Source: Chloroflexota bacterium
Lineage (GTDB): Bacteria > Chloroflexota > FW602-bin22 > JAMCYS01
Length of the DNA stretch: 5,252 bases
Assembly: GCA_021847625.1 (NCBI GenBank)
Contig: JAJZQK010000306.1
Coordinates: forward strand, 1-5,252
Direction: 5' to 3'
The translations under genes were made by a program, and so were the position numbers. The notes under the pieces are model-generated. The model saw nothing but the letters and a program-made list of their open reading frames with translations. It made no database searches and was not told the DNA's origin. Below are positions 1-5,147 of the stretch, piece by piece (position 1 is the stretch's first letter; every line of letters starts with the position of its first letter).

Positions 1-15
1 GGAGGGTGAAATCCT

Positions 16-53
16 GTCCCCCCGCGTGCGGGGGGACGGAGGGGGGGCCGTCC
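16..53. repeat. GC-rich palindrome with alternative hairpin at the left edge
   Basis: GTCCCCCCGC (16-25) and GCGGGGGGAC (28-37) are perfect inverted repeats separated by 2 bases. GGACGG (34-39) can instead pair with CCGTCC (48-53), so the two foldings overlap. The element sits where recognisable similarity to the methyltransferase remnant ends (about position 80), so it may mark an insertion or deletion boundary. No T-tract follows on either side, so I do not call it a terminator. Its identity as a dispersed repeat is an inference. Confidence 0.5.
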
Positions 54-82
54 ACCGCCCACACGCCCGTCCCTTGCCGCAC

Positions 83-460
83 GCACGTTGGATCGAGCAC
101 CAGGTCGCCGGGGTCGGTGGTCATCAGCATGCAGCGTTCAATGATCTTGGTGGTCGTCTGGACAACGTACACTCGCTCGCCGAAACTGCTGCTGGTGTCT
201 GTCCATACGTTGGCAAGCGGGTACACGGGAAAGTCGTCCAGAAACCGCTTGTAGAATAGAGTGTTGCCAGTCACGATCAACCGGTTGGCATCACGAGCCC
301 GCCCCATGCCATTGGGACTAGTAGACCAGCGGTCGCGCTCACTCCTTGCCAACCCTCTTTCCTCGCCTGTCGGCAACTCCAGCCAGGGCTCCTCCTGGCG
401 CAGGCCTCGGCCAGCATCTCGGCCTCGTCGGCGGGCCTCCTCCAACAGCGGCGGCCACAT
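83..460 (-). pseudogene. Remnant of type III (beta-class) site-specific DNA-adenine methyltransferase (Mod)
   Basis: Read on the - strand from about 340 down to 83, the frame gives RWSTSPNGM, then ANRLIVTGNTLFYKRFLDDF, PVYPLANVWTD, KIIERCMLMTTDPGD and LVLDPTC. This is the stretch found in type III Mod methyltransferases just before and into SAM-binding motif I, normally DPTCGSGT. The frame is open from 514 to the window edge with a possible ATG at 460, but residues encoded by 341-460 are not recognisable. The N-terminal half, including the catalytic DPPY motif, is absent. Motif I breaks after DPTC at a tandem GCAC duplication (79-86). Removing one 4-base unit restores DPTCGKG, but the conserved residues that should follow are still missing. 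It is therefore a fragment truncated at both ends and not a working enzyme. It may be the trace of a lost restriction-modification system. Identification is by recalled family motifs, not a search. Confidence 0.75.
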
Positions 461-713
461 AGTAGCACAGGTCGGAGATGCGGGCAAGCAAGCAACCCTC
501 CTTGGTAGGAACCGTCACGCATCAACCGACCGTACCCACGGTCATGGCCTTAGACCTATCGCCCACGTATTCGCATGGGGGGCTTGCGCCTGGTATGCTT
601 CCTGCCACGCCTAGATGCTTGATCGGGAAGCGCGCAGCGTCCTTCACTTGGCAGACAGCCGAGGTAAGGCTGAAAGGCGGCGCCGTCGGTACTGCCGAGT
701 CCTTCCGGACAGA
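461..713. other. Gene-free leader region upstream of lacD
   Basis: I see no recognisable gene here. The lacD reading frame stays open upstream to 478, but the extra 84 codons have no resemblance to the aldolase family and no ribosome binding site at their start. Apart from a weak extended -10 candidate at 591-599, no operator or riboswitch is evident. Confidence 0.5.
591..599 (+). promoter_or_regulatory. Possible extended -10 promoter for lacD
   Basis: TGGTATGCT fits the extended -10 form TGnTATnnT. The best upstream hexamer (TTCGCA, 570-575, 18-base spacer) is a poor -35 box. Transcription would begin near 606, leaving a leader of about 125 bases before lacD. The same TGnTATnCT pattern occurs in the stronger candidate before the GGT-like gene (3419-3427). 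This is a weak call. Confidence 0.25.
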
Positions 714-720
714 AAGGGAG
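714..720 (+). promoter_or_regulatory. Ribosome binding site fixing the lacD start
   Basis: AAGGGAG lies 9 bases before the ATG at 730. It is the only good Shine-Dalgarno match in front of any in-frame start codon, so it decides for a 344-residue protein and against the upstream extension to 478. Confidence 0.75.
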
Positions 721-729
721 ATAGGTTTC

Positions 730-1764
730 ATGGCTAAACTCAGGCTTACCAAGGGCAAGTTCGACGGCGTCAACGCCGTCGCGGATTCAAACGGAGTCAT
801 CGCGGCCCTGGCGATGGACCAGCGCGGGTCGCTCATGAAGGCGATCGCCAATGCCAAGGGCAGTTCAGTTACCGAAGGGGAGTTGGCCGAGTTCAAGACG
901 CTCGTCACAGAAGCGCTGACGCCGTATGCAAGTGCCGTCCTTCTCGATCCAGAGTACGGTCTGGAAGCGAGCAAACATAGAGCGTCGAACGCCGGTCTTC
1001 TGCTAGCCTATGAGAAGACCGGCTATGACGCCAGCACAAAGGGTCGCCTGCCCGACCTGCTCAGCGAGTGGTCGGTGCTGCGTCTCCACGAAGCGGGCGC
1101 CAACGTCGTCAAGGTCCTGTTGTACTATGACCCGGACGACGAACCAGGGATCAACAGGATCAAGCACGCCTTCATCGAACGCGTTGGCGCGGAGTGCCGG
1201 GCCAACGACGTGCCGTTCTTCCTCGAGCCGGTGACGTACAGCGACGCGATCGGCGACGAAAAGGGCCTCGAGTTCGCCCGCGTGAAGCCGGGCAAGGTGA
1301 CGAAGTACATGCGGGAGTTCTCCCAGCCACGCTACGGGGTGGACGTGCTCAAGGTCGAAGTGCCCGTCAACGTGCGGTACGTCGAGGGCACGGCGGCCAA
1401 CAAGGACGAGCAGGTAGCGTACAGTCGTGAGGAGGCGAAGCAGCACTTCCGTACGGCGGCGGCAGCATCGGCGGTTCCGTTTATCTACCTCAGCGCGGGC
1501 GTGAGCGACGAGGTCTTCCGCGAAACCCTCGCCTTTGCAGCCGAGGCGGGCACGCCCTTCTCCGGCGTCCTCTGCGGCCGTGCCACCTGGCTGGAAGGAG
1601 TGCCGGAGTATGGCAAGGGCGGCGCCGACAGGCTGCGCGCCTGGCTGGAAGACCGTGGCAAATCTAACATCCAAAGCATCAACACGGTCGTGGCGCGGGG
1701 CGCCAAGCCATGGTGGGACTTCTACGGCGGTAAGGACAACATAGAGGTAGTCGAGCGGGACTAG
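730..1764 (+). CDS. lacD: Tagatose 1,6-bisphosphate aldolase (class I, LacD family)
   Basis: A 344-residue cytoplasmic class I aldolase, expected to cleave tagatose 1,6-bisphosphate (and often fructose 1,6-bisphosphate) to dihydroxyacetone phosphate and glyceraldehyde 3-phosphate through a lysine Schiff base. The family signatures appear in order: AMDQRGSL (D30, Q31), KVLLYYD (K128), FFLEP (E166), DVLKVEVPVN (K208), YLSAG (S255) and LCGRATW (R284). K208 and E166 correspond, with a shift of three residues, to the Schiff-base Lys205 and the active-site Glu163 of streptococcal LacD. Length is slightly above the usual 325 or so. The start at ATG 730 is chosen from the ribosome binding site and from where family similarity begins. 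No other lac/tagatose genes are adjacent and a terminator follows, so it looks monocistronic. Family substrate range is broad (related sugar-phosphate and sulfosugar aldolases share the fold), so the exact substrate is inferred. Confidence 0.93.
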   Translation: MAKLRLTKGKFDGVNAVADSNGVIAALAMDQRGSLMKAIANAKGSSVTEGELAEFKTLVTEALTPYASAVLLDPEYGLEASKHRASNAGLLLAYEKTGYDASTKGRLPDLLSEWSVLRLHEAGANVVKVLLYYDPDDEPGINRIKHAFIERVGAECRANDVPFFLEPVTYSDAIGDEKGLEFARVKPGKVTKYMREFSQPRYGVDVLKVEVPVNVRYVEGTAANKDEQVAYSREEAKQHFRTAAAASAVPFIYLSAGVSDEVFRETLAFAAEAGTPFSGVLCGRATWLEGVPEYGKGGADRLRAWLEDRGKSNIQSINTVVARGAKPWWDFYGGKDNIEVVERD

Positions 1765-1773
1765 CATAAGAAA

Positions 1774-1813
1774 AGCTTGGGGGCACGGGCGGCTGGAACC
1801 CGTGCCCCCTGCT
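1774..1813 (+). terminator. GC-rich hairpin terminator of lacD
   Basis: Ten bases after the lacD stop, GGGGGCACGGG (1779-1789) pairs perfectly with CCCGTGCCCCC (1799-1809) around a 9-base loop. AGC/GCT extends it beyond a small bulge. No T-run follows on the + strand. On the - strand the hairpin is followed by a T-rich stretch (complement of 1762-1777), so it may work better in that direction or in both. Position right after the gene supports termination. Confidence 0.65.
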
Positions 1814-1981
1814 AAAGGAGGAAAAAAGTGGGGATGGGGCAACGCTGCAGATGGTGTGATGACCTCCTCCCCATGCTGCCTGGCCCTTCCCATCGCTTAT
1901 TACAGCAACAATCGTGCCACGGTTTGCCTGTTTTGGCATGGTTCAGGAGGGCGGATAGACGGAGTCACGGTTTGATGCCAA
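1814..1981. other. Non-coding spacer with strong Shine-Dalgarno-like string
   Basis: AAAGGAGG (1814-1821) is placed 6 bases before a GTG (1828) and 12 before an ATG (1834). The frame runs to 2082, but its second half is only the translation of the palindromic repeat at 1982-2056 and the first half resembles nothing I know. CACGGTTTG occurs twice (1918-1926, 1966-1974). I do not call a gene here. Confidence 0.4.
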
Positions 1982-2056
1982 CGTCACCCCCGCGAAAGCG
2001 GGGGTCCAGGCAGCCATCGGCGGATTTCCTGGATGCCCGCTTGCGCGGGCATGACG
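1982..2056. repeat. 75-bp REP/MITE-like dispersed palindromic repeat
   Basis: The element is bounded by CGTCA (1982-1986) and TGACG (2052-2056). Inside are two hairpins. CCCCCGC (1987-1993) and GCGGGGG (1998-2004) close a GAAA loop. ATGCCCGC (2033-2040) and GCGGGCAT (2045-2052) close a TTGC loop. TCCAGG (2005-2010) and CCTGGA (2028-2033) form a third inverted repeat joining them. This head-to-head doublet matches the widespread intergenic repeat whose translation gives the PRKRGS...LDARLRGHDD signature seen in many spurious predicted proteins. The core of 17 bases between the inner arms is the usual variable part. It looks intact, has no transposase of its own, and may be mobilised in trans. 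Confidence 0.85.
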
Positions 2057-2399
2057 ATCTCTGGGGAGTCCGCCTTCACTAGACTGTCACTCTGTCGGCG
2101 AACCATCCCCCTGTTTTACCGGAAAGTGGCGATTGTCTTCGCCAATTGTTCGCTGGTCGCGTAAGGGCCCTGTCCGTGCCGGAACACGGCCCGACCGGGG
2201 AAGCCCACGGTGCCCGCCGACCGAGCGAGACCACGTCATGGCGGCCCACTACCCCCATGAGCCTTGGCGGATGAGGCATACCGCGGCCAAGGGCGTTACC
2301 GGGACCCACGCCAGACCGGCGCCGACCGTGGGAGAACCGGCGATGGCCGGGCTCCTGCGACCATGGGACCGGCCGGACTGTTGCCGGCCAGAGCACTTG
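2057..2399. other. Non-coding region upstream of the response-regulator control region
   Basis: I find no convincing gene. Open frames exist because the DNA is GC-rich, but their starts lack ribosome binding sites, their products resemble no family, and one runs directly through the sigma-54 promoter. Small hairpins are present, such as CCGTG/CACGG (2174-2178/2185-2189) and GGCCGG/CCGGCC (2371-2376/2384-2389). None is followed by a T-tract. Confidence 0.5.
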
Positions 2400-2427
2400 G
2401 CGTACAAAGGTGTACGCTATGCGTACA
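2400..2427. promoter_or_regulatory. Tandem dyad, candidate upstream activator site for the sigma-54 promoter
   Basis: GCGTACA (2400-2406) and TGTACGC (2411-2417) form a perfect 7-bp dyad with a 4-base spacer. A third copy, GCGTACA (2421-2427), follows in direct orientation, exactly 21 bp (two helical turns) from the first. The dyad is centred about 138 bp before the predicted sigma-54 start, the usual distance for an enhancer-binding activator. The function is inferred; no activator gene is in the window. Confidence 0.5.
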
Positions 2428-2440
2428 TGGCGCCCCCAGG

Positions 2441-2477
2441 CGACGCCTCGGCCCGCCCCGGACGGGCGCAGGCGTCG
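2441..2477. repeat. Inverted repeat between the activator dyad and the promoter
   Basis: CGACGCCT (2441-2448) pairs with AGGCGTCG (2470-2477). An inner stem GCCCG/CGGGC (2451-2455/2463-2467) closes a 7-base loop. It falls at about -106 to -70 from the predicted start, where DNA bending or a second regulator often acts in sigma-54 systems. No T-tract follows, so a terminator is unlikely. Confidence 0.45.
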
Positions 2478-2519
2478 GTGTCCAGGGTCGCGGCGACTAT
2501 GCAGACAGCCGACCCGGGA

Positions 2520-2537
2520 TTGGCACGCTTCTTGCTT
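2520..2537 (+). promoter_or_regulatory. Sigma-54 (RpoN) -24/-12 promoter
   Basis: TTGGCACGCTTCTTGCTT matches the RpoN consensus TTGGCACG-N4-TTGCWT at every defined position. GG (2522-2523) and GC (2534-2535) are exactly 12 bases apart, as required. The start would be near 2547, giving a leader of about 78 bases before the response regulator. Such promoters need an AAA+ enhancer-binding activator, and a suitable upstream dyad lies at 2400-2427. Whether the host encodes RpoN cannot be seen here. Confidence 0.72.
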
Positions 2538-2545
2538 CTATAAGT

Positions 2546-2564
2546 GGGCGGAGGGTGGGTGGGG
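2546..2564 (+). other. Canonical G-quadruplex motif at the predicted transcription start
   Basis: Four G-runs (2546-2548, 2553-2555, 2557-2559, 2561-2564) are separated by loops of 4, 1 and 1 bases. Short single-base loops favour a very stable parallel quadruplex. The motif is on the non-template strand and begins at the predicted +1, so it would be in the first bases of the transcript. Confidence 0.6.
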
Positions 2565-2604
2565 ACGCGGACCTCAGGATGTGCGAATCACCCGTGGTGA
2601 GTCC

Positions 2605-2622
2605 AGGAGGTGTAGGAGGGGG
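2605..2622 (+). promoter_or_regulatory. Double ribosome binding site of the response regulator
   Basis: AGGAGG occurs at 2605-2610 and AGGAGGGGG at 2614-2622. The second lies very close to the ATG at 2625 and the first about 14 bases away. Either register could be used, and together they support ATG 2625 as the start. Confidence 0.65.
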
Positions 2623-2624
2623 AG

Positions 2625-3044
2625 ATGAGTAGTGGCCAGAGGAAGGTCCTAGTAGTAGACGACGATCCCTTCATTCGCAGCCTCCTAGCGGCCTGGCTGC
2701 AGGAAGTGGGCTATGACGTTCTCACGGCCGGCGACGGGCTCCAGGCACTGGCGCAGTTGCAGAGCGAAAGGCCGGATGTCCTTTTGCTGGACCTGATGAT
2801 GCCCAAATTGGACGGCTACGCCGTCGCCGAGTGGGTGCGCCGCCAGGAGGCCGGCCGCCACAAAGGATTCGACGGGACGAACGGCCATCTGCCGATCATC
2901 GTGCTTTCCGCCGACGCGCGGGCGCCCCAGAAGCTGAGCGGCCTGCCCATAGATGCTTTCGTGAGCAAGCCGTTCGACCTTGACGACGTTCTGGAGACCG
3001 TCGTCAAGCACGCCCCGCTGGAGGGCTTAATGGTGGTCGGCTGA
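2625..3044 (+). CDS. Stand-alone receiver-domain response regulator (CheY-like)
   Basis: A 139-residue single receiver domain with no output domain. It is expected to be phosphorylated by a partner histidine kinase and to act through protein contacts in the cytoplasm. The acidic pocket is D12-D13 in VLVVDDDP, the phosphoacceptor is D56 in LLLDLMMPKLDGY, the switch residues are S95 (VLSAD) and F112, and the conserved lysine is K115 in SKPF. All catalytic positions are intact. Residues 75-89, between helix 3 and strand 4, are longer than usual and contain GFDGTNGH, so that surface may be specialised. After the domain only about 15 residues remain, too few for a DNA-binding module. No kinase gene is adjacent. 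Upstream lies a sigma-54 promoter with a candidate enhancer site, and downstream a clear terminator, so the gene looks monocistronic and activator-controlled. The partner and output are unknown. Confidence 0.93.
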   Translation: MSSGQRKVLVVDDDPFIRSLLAAWLQEVGYDVLTAGDGLQALAQLQSERPDVLLLDLMMPKLDGYAVAEWVRRQEAGRHKGFDGTNGHLPIIVLSADARAPQKLSGLPIDAFVSKPFDLDDVLETVVKHAPLEGLMVVG

Positions 3045-3098
3045 CCTGCCGGTCGTCGCTTACCACAATAGCAATTATCCGCTGTCAAAGCTCAACGC

Positions 3099-3150
3099 AC
3101 CTCGGCGTCGCTCCGAATCGGCAGATTCGGTCCCGCCGAGGTTCTTCTTT
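3099..3150 (+). terminator. Intrinsic terminator of the response regulator
   Basis: ACCTCGGCG (3099-3107) pairs with CGCCGAGGT (3134-3142). An inner stem CCGAATC/GATTCGG (3113-3119/3124-3130) closes a GGCA loop. The T-rich tail TTCTTCTTT (3142-3150) follows immediately. It lies about 55 bases after the stop codon and is the clearest rho-independent terminator in the window. Confidence 0.88.
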
Positions 3151-3272
3151 CCCCGCCGCAGCGCCCTCGCCCGATCCCTCTGCTGCCTCAGCCTTCGCCC
3201 TCTACCGGCATACCGATTGCCTTCAGCCGAGTCCTATACCGGCCCAGCCCATTGCGTAGTGGCGGCCCGTCC
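3151..3272. other. Pyrimidine-rich non-coding spacer
   Basis: The first half is C/T-rich on the + strand and low in recognisable features; ACCGG is repeated. I see no gene, RNA or promoter of note in this stretch. Confidence 0.4.
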
Positions 3273-3350
3273 CCCTGGGCTGCGCCCAGGGACCGAGGTC
3301 TGGCCGCCAAGGCCGGCAGACAAGGTCCCTGGGGCCGTGGGCCCGAGGGA
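3273..3350 (+). repeat. Cluster of overlapping, mutually exclusive hairpins upstream of the GGT-like gene
   Basis: Three stems compete. A: CCCTGGGC (3273-3280) with GCCCAGGG (3284-3291). B: CCCAGGGACC (3285-3294) with GGTCCCTGGG (3324-3333), with an inner GTCTG/CAGAC stem. C: TCCCT-G-GGGCC (3326-3336) with GGCCC-G-AGGGA (3340-3350), one mismatch. A and C can coexist, but B excludes both. This is the topology of an attenuator or of a folded repeat. The best promoter lies downstream of it, so it would matter in RNA only if transcription starts further upstream. Confidence 0.5.
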
Positions 3351-3373
3351 GACGCCGGCCGCTACGTCCCAGA

Positions 3374-3393
3374 GAGTGACAAATAGGACACTC
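3374..3393. promoter_or_regulatory. Operator-like dyad before the GGT-like promoter
   Basis: GAGTG (3374-3378) and CACTC (3389-3393) are inverted repeats around 10 bases, with one further matching pair inside. The site lies just upstream of the -35 region of the promoter at 3419-3427, a common place for a regulator. The match is short and could be chance. Confidence 0.3.
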
Positions 3394-3418
3394 ACATCCG
3401 CAACCGGTGTAACTACTG

Positions 3419-3427
3419 TGCTATACT
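3419..3427 (+). promoter_or_regulatory. Extended -10 promoter of the GGT-like gene
   Basis: TGCTATACT matches the extended -10 element (TGn followed by TATACT, five of six consensus bases). There is no good -35 box at 16-18 bases upstream, which an extended -10 can compensate for. Transcription would begin near 3434, about 30 bases before the start codon. Confidence 0.55.
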
Positions 3428-3450
3428 GCCAACAAGTTAAGACTAACTGC

Positions 3451-3456
3451 GAGGAG
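3451..3456 (+). promoter_or_regulatory. Ribosome binding site of the GGT-like gene
   Basis: GAGGAG is 7 bases before ATG 3464. It favours that start over the in-frame ATG at 3518, near which family similarity begins. Confidence 0.7.
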
Positions 3457-3463
3457 TTGGTGG

Positions 3464-5119
3464 ATGAGTTCGACTAGTGACTTTCCCGGCGCTCCGTCTC
3501 CCTGGCAACACAGATCCATGGCAACCGCCGCCAACGGCATGGTCGCCTCGGCCAGTCCCCTGGCCACGCTGGCCGGGGCCGAGGTGCTCAAGGCGGGGGG
3601 CAACGCCGTGGATGCGGCGGTGGCCGTCGCCGGCGTCCTCGACGTCGTGCTGCCGATGATGTGCGGCCTGGGCGGGGACGTCTTTATGGTCGTCTACCTG
3701 GCCAAGGAGGGCCGCCTGGAGGCGCTCAACGGCAGCGGCGTCAGCCCCTTCGCGGCCACACGGGAGTACTTCGCCGAGCGGGGCTACCGCAAGATGCCGC
3801 TGGACGGCGTCCACTCTGTCGCCGTGCCCGGCGCGGTCGACGCCTATTTCACGGCCCTCGAGCGCTGGGGGACGATGCCGCTGGCCGAGCTGTGGCAGCC
3901 CGCGGTGGCCTACGCCGAGCGGGGCTTCGTGCTGAGCGAGATCACGGCCCGCTGGGTGGAGCAGTCCGCCCCCGCCCTGGCCAAGTACCCCACCTCCCGG
4001 AGGGTCTTCCTGCCGACGGGGCGGCCGCCGGGCTTGGGCGAGGTGCTCGCCCAGCGCGACCTGGCCGAGAGCATGCGGGCGGTCATGGAGGGCGGTCGCG
4101 AAGTCTTCTACAAAGGCGAACTGGCGAAGGCCATCGTCTCCTTCCTCCGCGAGGAGGGTGGCCTCTTCACCGAGCGCGAGTTCGCCGAGCATACGAGCGA
4201 CGTCTACACGCCCATCAGCACGACCTACCGCGGCTACGAGGTGTACGAGACGGCGCCCCCCTCGCAGGGCCACATCGTGCTGGAGGAGCTGAACATCGTC
4301 GAGGGGTACGACCTGGGGGCGATGGGCTTCCAGAGCGCCGAGGCGATCCACCTGATGGCCGAGGCCAAGAAGCTCGCCTTCGGCGACCGCCTGCGCCACA
4401 GCAGCGATCCTCGCTTGGCGAAGGTGCCGCTGGCAGGGCTACTGTCGAAGGAGTACGCCGCCAAGCGGCGGGCGGAGATCGACCCAGAGCGGGCGCTGCC
4501 GAAGCAAACGGCCGGCGACCCCTGGGAGTTCGACGGCGATACGACCTACTTTGCCGTGGTGGACAAGGATGGCAACTGCGTCTCCTTCATCCAGAGCCTC
4601 TCCGCCGCCTTCGGCAGCAAGGTGGTGGCTGGGAACACGGGCATCACGCTGAACAACCGCGCCGGCCGCGGCTTCTCCTTGGAGGCCGGGCACCCGAACG
4701 TCCTCGCGCCGGGCAAGAAGACGATGCACACGCTCAACGCCTACCTCGTCTGTCGCGATGGCAAGCCGTGGCTAGTCGGTGGCACGCCGGGCGGCGACCA
4801 GCAGCCGCAATGGAACATGCAGGTCCTCAGCGCCCTGATCGACTCGGGCCTGAACGTGCAGCAGGCGGCCGAGGCCCCGCGCTGGGCCAGCTTCCCCGGC
4901 ACCGACCCGGCCAACATCGACGAGGACCTGGCCCTGATCGTGGAGGAGCGGATTCCCGCCGCCGTGCGCGAGGCGCTGGCGGCCAAGGGTCACGACGTGC
5001 GCACGGTGGGGCCCTATGGCGCCGGCTCGGGCGTGCAGTTGATTCAGATCGACCTCGCGACCGGGGCGCGCCTGGGCGGCTCGGACCCTCGCGTGGACGG
5101 CTGCGCCCTGGGCTACTGA
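3464..5119 (+). CDS. Gamma-glutamyltransferase family protein (GGT-like Ntn-hydrolase)
   Basis: A 551-residue protein of the gamma-glutamyltranspeptidase fold, made as a precursor that cleaves itself before a threonine. The N-terminal signature is complete: VASASPLATLAGAEVLKAGG, NAVDAAVA (47-54) and CGLGGDVF (67-74). The processing site is D359/T360 in DTTYFAVVDKDG, so T360 should become the N-terminal nucleophile of a subunit of about 190 residues. LNN (396-398), MHTLN (421-425) and GTPGGDQQPQ (440-449) follow. The last two are typical of the YwrD-like subgroup. The arginine that grips the glutamate carboxylate in E. coli GGT (R114) aligns with S91, and the Q430 and double-serine positions are R399 and H422-T423. 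It is therefore probably not a glutathione hydrolase, but an amide or acyl hydrolase of unknown substrate. No signal peptide or membrane segment is visible, so it should be cytoplasmic, unlike periplasmic or secreted GGTs. It has its own promoter and closing hairpin. Confidence 0.92.
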   Translation: MSSTSDFPGAPSPWQHRSMATAANGMVASASPLATLAGAEVLKAGGNAVDAAVAVAGVLDVVLPMMCGLGGDVFMVVYLAKEGRLEALNGSGVSPFAATREYFAERGYRKMPLDGVHSVAVPGAVDAYFTALERWGTMPLAELWQPAVAYAERGFVLSEITARWVEQSAPALAKYPTSRRVFLPTGRPPGLGEVLAQRDLAESMRAVMEGGREVFYKGELAKAIVSFLREEGGLFTEREFAEHTSDVYTPISTTYRGYEVYETAPPSQGHIVLEELNIVEGYDLGAMGFQSAEAIHLMAEAKKLAFGDRLRHSSDPRLAKVPLAGLLSKEYAAKRRAEIDPERALPKQTAGDPWEFDGDTTYFAVVDKDGNCVSFIQSLSAAFGSKVVAGNTGITLNNRAGRGFSLEAGHPNVLAPGKKTMHTLNAYLVCRDGKPWLVGGTPGGDQQPQWNMQVLSALIDSGLNVQQAAEAPRWASFPGTDPANIDEDLALIVEERIPAAVREALAAKGHDVRTVGPYGAGSGVQLIQIDLATGARLGGSDPRVDGCALGY

Positions 5120-5147
5120 CAGGACTTGCACGGTGGACGGGTTCTCA

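Noticed and set aside
643..675. Sigma-70 promoter TTGGCA ... TGAAAG before lacD
   Set aside because: The -10 candidate shares too few consensus bases to support.
478..729. N-terminal extension of lacD by 84 codons
   Set aside because: No ribosome binding site at 478, no family similarity in the extension, and a well-placed AAGGGAG before ATG 730.
1003..1893. 296-residue open frame on the - strand opposite lacD
   Set aside because: Antisense shadow of lacD, with no motifs and no ribosome binding site.
1828..2082. 84-residue protein after the lacD terminator
   Set aside because: Despite a strong Shine-Dalgarno match, its second half is the known spurious translation of the palindromic repeat and the first half has no recognisable feature.
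2133..2543. Hypothetical protein of about 100-136 residues
   Set aside because: No ribosome binding site at its starts, no known motifs, and its 3' end coincides with the sigma-54 promoter; its composition looks like ordinary GC-rich spacer.
2264..2632. Second overlapping open frame leading into the response regulator
   Set aside because: Composition is Gly/Arg-rich as expected for chance frames in GC-rich DNA, and it runs through the promoter, G-quadruplex and ribosome binding site.
3217..3477. 86-residue open frame before the GGT-like gene
   Set aside because: It spans the hairpin cluster, promoter and ribosome binding site and has no recognisable similarity.
3443..4399. 318-residue open frame on the - strand opposite the GGT-like gene
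   Set aside because: It is the antisense shadow of a strongly conserved gene; its His/Arg/Gly-rich content matches no family.
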